A stretch of DNA of 33,212 nucleotides from CALUTH01 sp964452495 (GTDB taxonomy: Bacteria > Cyanobacteriota > Vampirovibrionia > Gastranaerophilales > Gastranaerophilaceae), in NCBI GenBank assembly GCA_964452495.1, contig CAYVMC010000023.1, positions 1 through 33,212 of the forward strand. The letters are read 5' to 3'. The notes beneath the pieces were generated by a model that was not told where the DNA came from, searched no databases, and saw nothing but the letters and a program-made list of their open reading frames with translations. Every line of letters starts with the position of its first letter. Position 1 is the first letter of the stretch. A program made the position numbers and the translations under genes. Positions 16,379-24,850 of the stretch are shown piece by piece.

Positions 16379-16984
16379 TTATTGGATTATAAATTGACCA
16401 AACGATACTCTTAAAACTTCTCTTTCTCCGCCAAAAATTGAATTTATTTCATCGGCGATTTGTTCTTTAGCAAGTTCTTTTCCTGCAGTAGTCGAAAGCT
16501 CTGTAGAAGTTTTGCTTGTCAAATTTGTAATAACAGCATCTCTTATTGCTGGCTTGAACTGGTTCATTTCTTTCTGAATTGCTTCAATAGGATCAACAAC
16601 TGATGGTGTCGAACCATGTCCGCCAGCCCCGCCTTGCGGTTCTGGCGTTCTAGGAGTATCCGATTCTTTCTTTGATACTTCGACTGCAACATTTACTTTT
16701 AAATACTTTCTTGCATTGTCGTCCGCAAGGTTAAGAATAAAATCTCCTAAATCGACAATTATACCTCGTTCAATCTCGTCAGCACCATAGTCTTCCATTT
16801 CAACTGGCTCTACATTTACTTTTGCTATTATCTTATCTGCAAAAGAGTTGAAAAGGAAATAATTTGCAATAACAATCAATGCTCCTATAACAAGCATTAA
16901 TACAACGTTTAAGATAAGCGAACCATCTCTATGATTGTTACCAGTATTTTTTGAAAACTCTTTAGCATTCTCTTCATTTGACAT
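16379..16984 (-). CDS. fliL: Flagellar stator-associated protein FliL
   Basis: A 201-residue inner-membrane protein: a short cytoplasmic N-terminus, one membrane span at about residues 24-46, then a periplasmic domain. The family blocks are IIVDLGDFILNLAD and KYLKVNVAVEV, a central helix (IEAIQKEMNQFKPAIRDAVI) and the C-terminal VLRVSFGQFIIQ. A Pro/Gly-rich insertion (TPRTPEPQGGAGGHGSTP, about residues 110-127) interrupts the domain. FliL assists the stator units. It is the first gene of the operon fliL-fliM-fliN-cooC-like-folD. Confidence 0.92.
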   Translation of the reverse strand: MSNEENAKEFSKNTGNNHRDGSLILNVVLMLVIGALIVIANYFLFNSFADKIIAKVNVEPVEMEDYGADEIERGIIVDLGDFILNLADDNARKYLKVNVAVEVSKKESDTPRTPEPQGGAGGHGSTPSVVDPIEAIQKEMNQFKPAIRDAVITNLTSKTSTELSTTAGKELAKEQIADEINSIFGGEREVLRVSFGQFIIQ

Positions 16985-17046
16985 ATAATCTGTTTCTCCA
17001 ATAAGATACTCTTTGAAATTCTCGCAGATATAACACCACTATTTAA

Positions 17047-17075
17047 AGTATAGCACAATTTAACAGTCGTGTACA
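17047..17075 (-). promoter_or_regulatory. Promoter of the fliL operon
   Basis: Minus strand TGTACA (17070-17075), 17-base spacer, TATACT (17047-17052), leaving a leader of about 55 bases. It resembles sigma70 promoters; a sigma28 pattern (TAAA and GCCGATAA) is not convincing here. Confidence 0.5.
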
Positions 17076-17081
17076 TTACAT

Positions 17082-17915
17082 TTATTTTGCATCCAACCCC
17101 AAATCTAGAGTAGGTGCTTTGGCAACTATTGCACTTGAAGAAATAATATCTACACCTGTCGCTGCTATATCATGCACTGTAGATAAGCTAACATTACCGC
17201 TCGCTTCAACTATAGCTTTGCCATTTATAAGCCTGACAGCTTCACGCATTTCTTCAAGAGACATATTATCAAGCATAATAATATCAGCTCCGCAAGCTAA
17301 ACATTCCTTAACCTGTGCAAGCGTATCACATTCTACTTCTATTTTGTGAGCATGTGAAATATTTGCCTTAAGTTTTTCTACCGCTTTTGTTAAAGATCCT
17401 GCATATCTAATATGATTATCTTTAATCATGGCACAGTCCGAAAGGTTGAACCTATGGAGGCAACCTCCGCCCGTTTTTACAGAATATTTTTCAAAAATAC
17501 GAAACCCAGGAGTATTCTTTCTTGTATCAACAATTCTTGCTTTATACTCTCCAATTGCTTTTTGATACTTATTTGTTTCGGTAGCAATACCGCTCATCCG
17601 CTGAATATAATTCAATGCGGTTCTCTCTCCTGTTAAAACATATCTTGCAGGACCTTCTATATCCGCAAGTTTCTGTCCTTTTTTTATTTCATCCCCGTCC
17701 TTAACATAAAATGTTACTTTAACCTTATCTGACAACACCCTAAAAACTGTTTCAAAAACATCTTTACCGCAAAAAATACCATCAACTCTTGTATTAAGTT
17801 CACAAGAGATAATATCTTCTTCATTTGTCAAATAATCAGTCGTTATATCACCAAAAGTCAAATCTTCCTGAAGTGAATTTTTTACATGGGCTTCAATATA
17901 AAACCTGGTAAGCAA
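17082..17915 (-). CDS. nadC: Nicotinate-nucleotide pyrophosphorylase (carboxylating)
   Basis: A 277-residue quinolinate phosphoribosyltransferase, giving nicotinate mononucleotide in de novo NAD synthesis. Typical blocks are GDITTDYL, ERTALNYIQRMSGIAT, VDTRKNTPGFR, KTGGGCLHRFNLSDCAMIKDNH and IMLDNM, ending with VDIISSSAI. The TTG start at 17915 has GGAG about 9 bases upstream. It begins inside the end of nadB (23-base overlap), so the two are a coupled pair. The quinolinate synthase gene nadA is not in the window. Confidence 0.95.
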   Translation of the reverse strand: MLTRFYIEAHVKNSLQEDLTFGDITTDYLTNEEDIISCELNTRVDGIFCGKDVFETVFRVLSDKVKVTFYVKDGDEIKKGQKLADIEGPARYVLTGERTALNYIQRMSGIATETNKYQKAIGEYKARIVDTRKNTPGFRIFEKYSVKTGGGCLHRFNLSDCAMIKDNHIRYAGSLTKAVEKLKANISHAHKIEVECDTLAQVKECLACGADIIMLDNMSLEEMREAVRLINGKAIVEASGNVSLSTVHDIAATGVDIISSSAIVAKAPTLDLGLDAK

Positions 17916-19515
17916 CCTTTGTTTCTCCTTTTTTTATTAAACTGTGTTCTCCCCTCTCCTCTGTCAACGGGTAATCACTCCTATAATGTGCCCCCCTTGA
18001 CTCCTTACGGTTGAGCGCCGCCATTGCTATCAGTTCAGCAACCTCAAGCATATTTCTGTACTCGTACTCATCCATATTAAGACAACGCTTAGTTTTACGG
18101 AAAGTAGATTTAAGCAATTGCACCTGTTTTAAGGCTTTTTCAAGCCCTTCCCCGCTGCGGATAATCCCGACATTATCCCACATTAGCTGCTGCAACTCTT
18201 TTTTTAATTTATCCGTATTATATATAATGTCGTCAATATTCTGTTCATAAGATTCTATTATTTCTTTTATTGCGGCATCAATCATCTTCGGGGCAGTAAG
18301 ATTTGCAAACGAAAGATAATCAGCAAGCGACCAGGCACATACAATACACTCCAAAAGAGAATTACTTGCAAGCCTGTTTGCACCGTGAAGCCCTGTTGAG
18401 GAGACTTCCCCTACAGCATATAAACCTTTTACCGTCGTACAGCCGTTTAAATCTGTTCTAACCCCGCCCATAGAATAATGAGCTGCCGGAGATACTGGAA
18501 CCAGTGCTTTAGTTATATCAATCCCATTTTTTCTACAAACGCAATCAATAGTAGGAAAACGATTAAGAATAGTTGCTCTATCAATATTTGAGGTTTGCAA
18601 ATAAACTTTATCAAGATGCTTCAAGCACATTTCTGAGTTAATTGCACGGGTGACAATATCCCTCGGGGCAAGTTCACGCTTATCATGATATTTTGCCATA
18701 AATTCCATACCGGATTTATCAACAAGCTTTGCTCCTTCTCCTCTAACCGCTTCCGAGATTAAAAATCTATTTTCACCATTATCAACCGCCAATGATGTAG
18801 GATGGAACTGTATAAACTCCAAATCTCTAAGTTCAGCACCTGCATTGTATGCCAGCACCAGACCATCACCTGTTGCCCCCACAGGATTTGTAGTATATTT
18901 ATACAACTGTCCAGTCCCGCCTGTGGCAAGAACCGTGTGTGCAGAATAGATTACTTCATATTCGTCTGATATAGAATTGTAAGCAATAACTCCACGGCAT
19001 TCTCCTTCTTTACTTATCAGCAGTTCTACAGCCAGTGTATCTTCATAAACTGTTACATCTTCATTTTCCAAAATACATTTACATAAACCTTCATCAATTT
19101 TTCTTCCGGTTGCATCCCCGCCGGCATGCAATATTCTTCTAACACTGTGCGCAGCTTCAAGAGTAAAACAAAGTTCTCCTTTACCGTTTTTATCAAAATC
19201 TATACCATAGCCCATAAGATCATGTATTACTTCATCTGAACTTTCTGAAATAAATTTAACCGCATCAATATCACTCAGACCTGCACCTGCTTTTAAAGTA
19301 TCATTTATATGAGAAACACAAGAATCAATAGGGTTTTCTCTTAAAACTCCAACAATTCCTCCCTGCGCATATTTGGAATTACCATCACCCAGCTTATGCT
19401 TGGAAATCATAAGTACACCATCCGGCAGATTTGTATGCTCAGTTAGTTTCAGAGCAAGATACATGCCGGCAATACCACTTCCAATAATTATTACTGAATA
19501 CTTTGAGTATTTCAT
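17893..19515 (-). CDS. nadB: L-aspartate oxidase
   Basis: A 540-residue flavoprotein oxidising aspartate to iminoaspartate, the first step of de novo NAD synthesis. The FAD-binding GSGIAGMY is at residues 12-19. The succinate dehydrogenase/fumarate reductase-like core contains KYAQGGIVGVL, EAAHSVRRILHAGGDATGR, ATGGTGQLYKYTTNPVGATGDG, FIQFHPTSL, SEAVRGEGA, ELAPRDIVTRAI and HYSMGGVRTDLNG. A C-terminal helical domain follows. Length fits the family. A perfect TATAAT (plus 19541-19546) lies ahead of the ATG, but its -35 is poor and the ribosome site weak. Confidence 0.95.
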   Translation of the reverse strand: MKYSKYSVIIIGSGIAGMYLALKLTEHTNLPDGVLMISKHKLGDGNSKYAQGGIVGVLRENPIDSCVSHINDTLKAGAGLSDIDAVKFISESSDEVIHDLMGYGIDFDKNGKGELCFTLEAAHSVRRILHAGGDATGRKIDEGLCKCILENEDVTVYEDTLAVELLISKEGECRGVIAYNSISDEYEVIYSAHTVLATGGTGQLYKYTTNPVGATGDGLVLAYNAGAELRDLEFIQFHPTSLAVDNGENRFLISEAVRGEGAKLVDKSGMEFMAKYHDKRELAPRDIVTRAINSEMCLKHLDKVYLQTSNIDRATILNRFPTIDCVCRKNGIDITKALVPVSPAAHYSMGGVRTDLNGCTTVKGLYAVGEVSSTGLHGANRLASNSLLECIVCAWSLADYLSFANLTAPKMIDAAIKEIIESYEQNIDDIIYNTDKLKKELQQLMWDNVGIIRSGEGLEKALKQVQLLKSTFRKTKRCLNMDEYEYRNMLEVAELIAMAALNRKESRGAHYRSDYPLTEERGEHSLIKKGETKVAYQVLY

Positions 19516-19633
19516 CTCACTACCAAGTCTTTCACTTACTATTATAAATTAAACATAAGAGATGTGTGTATTAAGTTTTAAAATTTTCCAACTTTTTTAT
19601 AACTGAGATCAAAATATCTAAATCTAAAAAAGA

Positions 19634-21220
19634 TTATAGATAAACTTCTTTTTCATTACGGTATGTCACATACCCGGGATTTGCAGCAGGCGGTTTTCTT
19701 ATATATTTTCTTTTTGTATAAATTACGCCTGCTTTCTCGTTTTCCGGAACCGAAGAATATTTTTTTGCAAGTTTACAGCATTCAAAAATAACACGTTCAT
19801 CCGGTTCAATATTATCCGTTATTTTTAATAGGACATGTGAGCCGGCTCTTTCTTTTATGTGAAACCATATATCCTCTTCTTTTGCAAGTTTTGAAACTAT
19901 ATAATCATTTTGACGGTTATTACGACCGATATATACAGTAAACCCTTCAATAATAACCGGTGCTACCAAAGGCTGACTTTTTTTCTTTATTAACGTTTCA
20001 GGCTGTAATTCCTCACGTATTCCATCAAGAATTTCTGGATTATCCGCCTTTTCTATACTATAAAGCACTCCCTCTAAATACTCTTTTGACTCATTGAGTG
20101 TATTAATTAAATTTTTCGTTTTTTCTTCTGTCCGTTTTGATTTAGTATAGAGCTTGAAATACCATTTTGCATTATCAATCATTGCTAATGTCTCATCTAG
20201 AGGAATTATAACATCTTCTCCTGTATTATAATCTTTTAATACAACCTCTCGGACGTAATTTTTATTCATATACGCATAAGCTGTTAAAAGTTCACCATAA
20301 AGTTTATACCGCCCTGTATTATCTCGTCTACTCCTTACATTTTGAATCTTTAAAAGTGATGTTTTAACTTTTTTATACCTTGCCTTCACCAACTCTTTTA
20401 ATCCTGATTTAAGTGCCTCAATCTTTTTTCTGCCCTGAATATTTGAATAGTACAGGTCGATAACCTCATTAACAGTCTTTTTATATTCTCTCTCTCCCTG
20501 TAAAAGCTTGCCATATATAGAATACTCCTTATCATTGAGTGCCGGCTTTATATGTTTCAACTCTAATAAGTCCTTAATTTCTTCAATATCTTTTCCGCGG
20601 CAAAGAGTTGCAAAATGTTTTGAAAATCCCCAAAATTCATCCGATAAAGTATCATAATTAATGCTGCCAAAATACCGCAAAAAATCTTTTTTATCCAAAA
20701 CAGGAGGATAAACGTATGGGATACCGCCATATAATTCGCGTATCTGGCTCTTATTTGCACCCACATTATGTGCACAACCCGTTATCAGTCCACTTCCTTT
20801 TTCATAAAGAATTATATTGGAATACTTACCCATTAACTCAATGGTCAGAATATATTTTTTGCCTCCGTCAAAATCATTCTTGGTTTCAAGCTCAAACTCT
20901 ATTATTCTTTCATAATGCGGCTGTCTTACATCAGTAATTTTTGCATTATCTATATACTTTCTTAAAAGCATACAGAACATAGGAGGATTTTGAGGATAAA
21001 CAAGCATCCTCACTTTTTCCGTTTCCTCAGACATAAAACATATATGATAAATATCCGGAGAAATATTTATGTAAAGCTTTCGGCTTACACCATTATTTCT
21101 CAGTGTTAGAATTAAGTCTCTTTGTGATGCTTGCCGAATTTTTTGGACTCTGGAATTAGTTATAAATTTTCTATTCTCTTCCAAGAAAGCACGAATAGTG
21201 AGATAATCAATATTAATCAC
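19634..21220 (-). CDS. rqcH: Rqc2-homologous ribosome quality-control protein RqcH (NFACT family)
   Basis: A 528-residue protein. It binds stalled 50S subunits carrying peptidyl-tRNA and recruits Ala-tRNA to add alanine tails that mark proteins for degradation. NFACT-N has YPQNPPMFCMLLRKYI and IELMGKYSNIILYE; two coiled coils follow in the middle; the NFACT-R domain near the end has FTVYIGRNNRQND and DIWFHIKERAGSHVLL. The conserved Asp-Arg pair needed for tRNA recruitment appears as Glu104-Arg105 (HYERIIEF), a conservative change. Its start overlaps the preceding gene by 8 bases, implying co-translation. Confidence 0.92.
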   Translation of the reverse strand: MINIDYLTIRAFLEENRKFITNSRVQKIRQASQRDLILTLRNNGVSRKLYINISPDIYHICFMSEETEKVRMLVYPQNPPMFCMLLRKYIDNAKITDVRQPHYERIIEFELETKNDFDGGKKYILTIELMGKYSNIILYEKGSGLITGCAHNVGANKSQIRELYGGIPYVYPPVLDKKDFLRYFGSINYDTLSDEFWGFSKHFATLCRGKDIEEIKDLLELKHIKPALNDKEYSIYGKLLQGEREYKKTVNEVIDLYYSNIQGRKKIEALKSGLKELVKARYKKVKTSLLKIQNVRSRRDNTGRYKLYGELLTAYAYMNKNYVREVVLKDYNTGEDVIIPLDETLAMIDNAKWYFKLYTKSKRTEEKTKNLINTLNESKEYLEGVLYSIEKADNPEILDGIREELQPETLIKKKSQPLVAPVIIEGFTVYIGRNNRQNDYIVSKLAKEEDIWFHIKERAGSHVLLKITDNIEPDERVIFECCKLAKKYSSVPENEKAGVIYTKRKYIRKPPAANPGYVTYRNEKEVYL

Positions 21221-22226
21221 TCTCTACCGCCTTTTTAGTTTTAACTTCAAGCGGTTCATATAAATCCGTATACATTGCAGCTCCACGTATATTTATAGTT
21301 GTTGTCTTAATTGCAGTAAGGTTCCGCCACCCTTGTTTATAAACATCTCTGGACATTAATATCCGTTTGTTATAAATAAAACAGGTTGATACAATTGTAT
21401 CAACGACTTCAATGGCAGGAGAAACAATAGAATAATTCATTACCTTTGTTGTTCCCAGAAGCCCGACAAGAACTTCGTCATAGTGGATTCCAATACTAAG
21501 CTTAACATCCGTTCCGCCGCCTGTTAAATCAAGACATTGCAAAGCTTCCATAGCCGCTTTTACCGCAAGGTATGCGCTCTCTTCCTTATCCCAGTATGCA
21601 TAAATCTTTGTTCCGATAAACTTATCTACCCTGCCGTCGTTTTCAATAATTTTATTTATCACAATATTAAGAACAAAGTTTATCTTACTAAATACTTCTT
21701 TAGCCCCATTAGCAGCTATAAGTGACTCTAAATTATTAACAGAACACTCCAGAATTGTAACAGGTAATTTAACAGGTTCACACTCGGCAAATACACCGGC
21801 TATCATTTTATTCCCTGTCTTTTTGGAAAAATAGGCTCCAATCATTGCATTAACCAGCCGCCTGTTAGATTTTTGCATTATATATCTTACAAGAAGTGCT
21901 GCAACATATGTTAAAAACATTGACTCAATCAAAGGTACCACATCACAAAAAAGCTTAAACTTTATGTTAAACGGAGAATACAGGGCTGTTGCCACAACAA
22001 ACCATAGCCCGCCGGCAATATTTGAATAAAGATTAGAGTTCAAAATCAATATTAAAACAGATAATACAATATCAGCAACAAGAATGTATAAAAGGTTCAT
22101 AACAGGGTATATATGATTTGGCACTGCTAATAAATCCCGCCTAAAATTCCCGCATAAAAGGAAAAAAAGAAGTATATAAAAAATTAATATAAGTAGAACT
22201 GATATTTTCTGTTTTGCAAACCTCAT
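21213..22226 (-). CDS. Membrane protein with degenerate class III adenylyl/guanylyl cyclase domain
   Basis: A 337-residue protein. Residues 1-115 hold about four membrane spans (10-25, 42-62, 70-85, 95-115). The C-terminal half follows the class III cyclase fold: VTILECSVNNLESL (residues 156-169), VDKFIGTKIYAYWD (200-213), LSIGIHYDEVLVGLLGT and YSIVSPAIEVVDTI. Both metal-binding aspartates are lost: Ser162 replaces the Asp of the usual xxxADIRGFT, and Thr206 replaces the Asp of KFIGD. It should therefore not make cAMP or cGMP and may be a binding or scaffold pseudo-cyclase. The stop overlaps rqcH. Confidence 0.8.
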   Translation of the reverse strand: MRFAKQKISVLLILIFYILLFFLLCGNFRRDLLAVPNHIYPVMNLLYILVADIVLSVLILILNSNLYSNIAGGLWFVVATALYSPFNIKFKLFCDVVPLIESMFLTYVAALLVRYIMQKSNRRLVNAMIGAYFSKKTGNKMIAGVFAECEPVKLPVTILECSVNNLESLIAANGAKEVFSKINFVLNIVINKIIENDGRVDKFIGTKIYAYWDKEESAYLAVKAAMEALQCLDLTGGGTDVKLSIGIHYDEVLVGLLGTTKVMNYSIVSPAIEVVDTIVSTCFIYNKRILMSRDVYKQGWRNLTAIKTTTINIRGAAMYTDLYEPLEVKTKKAVESD

Positions 22227-22338
22227 AAAAGAATTATATTACAAAAAATTAACCAATAGTAAACAGGATAAAATTCAACAATAACAAAATAAATACCATA
22301 ACCATAAATTCTTTACGCTGGACAAAACAAGTACCTGT

Positions 22339-22366
22339 TTGAAAAAATACATGTTTGTGCTAGTAT
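22339..22366 (+). promoter_or_regulatory. Promoter of the efp-accB-accC operon
   Basis: TTGAAA (22339-22344), 16-base spacer ending in TGC (extended -10), TAGTAT (22361-22366); the leader is about 35 bases. Confidence 0.55.
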
Positions 22367-22408
22367 TTAAAGTAAAATGATAAACAATATTAGAATATAG
22401 GAGTTAGT

Positions 22409-22966
22409 ATGATTTCCGTAAATGATTTAAAAAATGGATTAACACTTGAACTTGATAATGGTTTATGGACTGTTGTTGAATTTCTTCATGTAAAACCTGG
22501 TAAGGGTGCTGCCTTCGTTCGTACAAAGCTTAAAAACGTAGAATCAGGCAATGTTATTGAAAAAACATTCAGAGCCGGTGAAAAAGTTGCAAAAGCTATG
22601 CTTGACAGGCGAGAAATGCAATACCTTTACAAGGAAGGTAAAGAGTACGTTATGATGGACAACGAATCTTATGAACAGGTTCAATTATCAGAAGCCCAAA
22701 TCGGCGACGGTGTTAAATACCTCAAAGAAAACTTAATTGTACAAGTTCTAATGCACGATACAAGAATTCTTGGCGTAGATTTACCGGCACACGTGGAACT
22801 TGAAGTCGTTGATACTCCGCCGGCAGAAAAAGGAAACACCGCACAGGGCGGTACAAAACCTGCAAAAACAGAAACAGGTGCAGTTGTCAATGTTCCGTTC
22901 TTCGTAAACAATGGTGATATTATTAGAGTTGATACCAGAACGAACGAATACCTTGACAGATGTTAG
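22409..22966 (+). CDS. efp: Translation elongation factor P
   Basis: A 185-residue factor that relieves ribosome stalling at polyproline. All three beta-barrel domains are present. The tip loop has PGKGAAFVRTK with Lys32 at the position modified in many bacteria. NESYEQVQL and VVNVPFFVNNGDIIRVDTRT mark domains II and III. No EpmA/EpmB-type modification gene is visible. GGAG precedes the ATG by 7 bases. accB follows after 19 bases; efp-accB adjacency is also seen in cyanobacteria such as Synechocystis. Confidence 0.97.
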   Translation: MISVNDLKNGLTLELDNGLWTVVEFLHVKPGKGAAFVRTKLKNVESGNVIEKTFRAGEKVAKAMLDRREMQYLYKEGKEYVMMDNESYEQVQLSEAQIGDGVKYLKENLIVQVLMHDTRILGVDLPAHVELEVVDTPPAEKGNTAQGGTKPAKTETGAVVNVPFFVNNGDIIRVDTRTNEYLDRC

Positions 22967-22985
22967 ATTGTTGTGAGGAAAGAAT

Positions 22986-23438
22986 ATGGATTTTGAAATA
23001 TCATACATCAAGGAACTAGCAGAAATCCTTACCAAAGAAGGATTAACAGAAATTGTCCTTGAAGACGGCGAAAAAGCCATAAGTATAAGAAAAGAAGTTA
23101 AAGAAACTGCACTACCTCAGATTGCAGCAGCAGTTCCAGCAGCAATGTGTCCGCCTGTTATGCCCGCATCCGAAGCTCCAACTAAATGCGAATGCAAAGC
23201 AAACGGAACACCAATTACTTCTCCAATGGTAGGCACATTTTATGCAGCTTCAGCTCCGGATGCAGCTCCGTTTGTAGAAGTAGGTAAAACAATTGCAAAA
23301 GGTGATACCGTTTGTATCATTGAAGCGATGAAGCTTATGAATGAAATTGAATCCGAAGTATCAGGAAAAGTAACTGAAATTTGTGTTAAAAACGGTGAAC
23401 CTGTCGAATACGGACAAGTCTTAATGTATGTAGAATAG
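22986..23438 (+). CDS. accB: Biotin carboxyl carrier protein of acetyl-CoA carboxylase
   Basis: A 150-residue subunit. The N-terminal ~40 residues mediate assembly (YIKELAEILTKEGLTEI), an Ala/Pro-rich linker spans about 43-75, and the biotinyl domain follows with IEAMKLMNEIES, where Lys116 carries biotin. It passes carboxyl groups from AccC to the carboxyltransferase to make malonyl-CoA for fatty acids. GAGG lies just upstream of the ATG. An intrinsic terminator separates it from accC. Confidence 0.96.
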   Translation: MDFEISYIKELAEILTKEGLTEIVLEDGEKAISIRKEVKETALPQIAAAVPAAMCPPVMPASEAPTKCECKANGTPITSPMVGTFYAASAPDAAPFVEVGKTIAKGDTVCIIEAMKLMNEIESEVSGKVTEICVKNGEPVEYGQVLMYVE

Positions 23439-23448
23439 TTTTATAATG

Positions 23449-23478
23449 AATCGGGGCAAAAAAATGCCCCTGATTTTT
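23449..23478 (+). terminator. Terminator or attenuator between accB and accC
   Basis: GGGGCA and TGCCCC form the core stem, extended by AATC/GATT with one bulge, followed by five T. The accC ribosome site AAGGAG begins at 23484. As accC has no separate promoter visible, partial read-through probably sets the AccB to AccC ratio. Confidence 0.75.
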
Positions 23479-23494
23479 ACACTAAGGAGTATAA

Positions 23495-24847
23495 ATGTTT
23501 AAAAAGGTTTTAATTGCAAACCGCGGCGAAATAGCAGTAAGAGTAATAAGATCCTGTAGAGAATTGGGAATTCCTACTGTTGCAATTTACTCTCAAGCCG
23601 ATGCTAATTCACTGCATGTTAGACTTGCAACTGATGCATACTGTATAGGTCCGGCTCCCAGTTCAGAAAGCTATCTAAATATTCCTGCCATTATATCAAC
23701 TGCAATGATGACAGGTGCTGATGCTATTCACCCCGGTTACGGTTTCATGTCAGAAAGAGCTGATTTTGTTGATATTTGTACTCAACATGGAATAAAATTC
23801 ATTGGACCAAGTGCTGAAAGTATGCGTAAAATGGGTGACAAAGCAACAGCAAGAAAAACAATGATAGAAAACAATGTTCCGGTCACCCCCGGTACAGGAA
23901 TCATTCATTCAATTGAAGAACTAAAAAACTTTGCTAAAAAAGCAGGATATCCAATAATTCTTAAAGCTACAGCCGGCGGCGGCGGTAAAGGTATGCGTAT
24001 TGTAAGAAGTGATGATGAACTTGAAGATAATATGAACCTTTGCAGTCAGGAAGCACAAAAATTTTTCGGAAACCCTGATATTTATGCAGAAAAATACCTT
24101 GAAAATCCCCGCCACATCGAAGTTCAAATTATTGGAGATTCATACGGTAACGTTATACATCTGGGAGAACGTGATTGCTCTATACAAAGAAGACACCAAA
24201 AATTATTGGAAGAAGCACCTTCTCCGGCTATTGATGATAAAACCCGCCAACAGATGGGTGAAGCGGCAGTAAGAGCAGCAAAAGCTATCAATTATGAAGG
24301 AGCCGGTACATGTGAATTTTTATTAGACCATGACGGTAAATGGTATTTTATGGAAATGAATACACGTGTTCAGGTTGAACACTGTGTAACAGAAATGATT
24401 TCCCAGATAGATATCGTAAGAGAACAACTACTGGTTGCAGCAGGTGAAAAGTTGAGTTATACACAAAATGATGTTAGGCTTTTCGGACACGCTATTGAAT
24501 GCAGAATTAATGCTGAAAATCCGGACAAAGATTTTATGCCCTGTCCCGGAAAAATTGACGGATACTTTGCTCCGGGTGGATTCGGTGTCAGGGTTGATTC
24601 ACATGTTTATCCCGGCTACTCAATTCCACCATATTACGACAGCATGATTGGAAAACTCATTTGTTGGGGACATACAAGAAATGAAGCCCGCAGAAGAATG
24701 TATCAGGCTCTCAAAGAATATGTTGTAACCGGAATTGATACAACTATCCCATTCCATCAGGAAATTATTGAAGATGACGTTTTCATTAGCGGAAATTTCA
24801 ACACCGGATTTATTGAAGATTTTTACAAACGTAAAGGCAAAAAGTAA
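23495..24847 (+). CDS. accC: Biotin carboxylase subunit of acetyl-CoA carboxylase
   Basis: A 450-residue ATP-grasp enzyme that carboxylates biotin on AccB using bicarbonate. Visible blocks are FKKVLIANRGEIAVRVIRS, HPGYGFMSE, the glycine-rich ATP loop KATAGGGGKGMRIV, ERDCSIQRRHQKLLEEAPS, MEMNTRVQVEH and GHAIECRINAE. Length equals the family's. AAGGAG lies 5 bases before the ATG. The next gene begins 3 bases after its stop. Confidence 0.97.
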   Translation: MFKKVLIANRGEIAVRVIRSCRELGIPTVAIYSQADANSLHVRLATDAYCIGPAPSSESYLNIPAIISTAMMTGADAIHPGYGFMSERADFVDICTQHGIKFIGPSAESMRKMGDKATARKTMIENNVPVTPGTGIIHSIEELKNFAKKAGYPIILKATAGGGGKGMRIVRSDDELEDNMNLCSQEAQKFFGNPDIYAEKYLENPRHIEVQIIGDSYGNVIHLGERDCSIQRRHQKLLEEAPSPAIDDKTRQQMGEAAVRAAKAINYEGAGTCEFLLDHDGKWYFMEMNTRVQVEHCVTEMISQIDIVREQLLVAAGEKLSYTQNDVRLFGHAIECRINAENPDKDFMPCPGKIDGYFAPGGFGVRVDSHVYPGYSIPPYYDSMIGKLICWGHTRNEARRRMYQALKEYVVTGIDTTIPFHQEIIEDDVFISGNFNTGFIEDFYKRKGKK

Positions 24848-24850
24848 AAC

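Noticed and set aside
16985..17046. Sigma28 flagellar promoter before fliL
   Set aside because: TAAA is present, but the downstream GCGAGAAT matches the sigma28 -10 poorly; the sigma70-type pair fits better.
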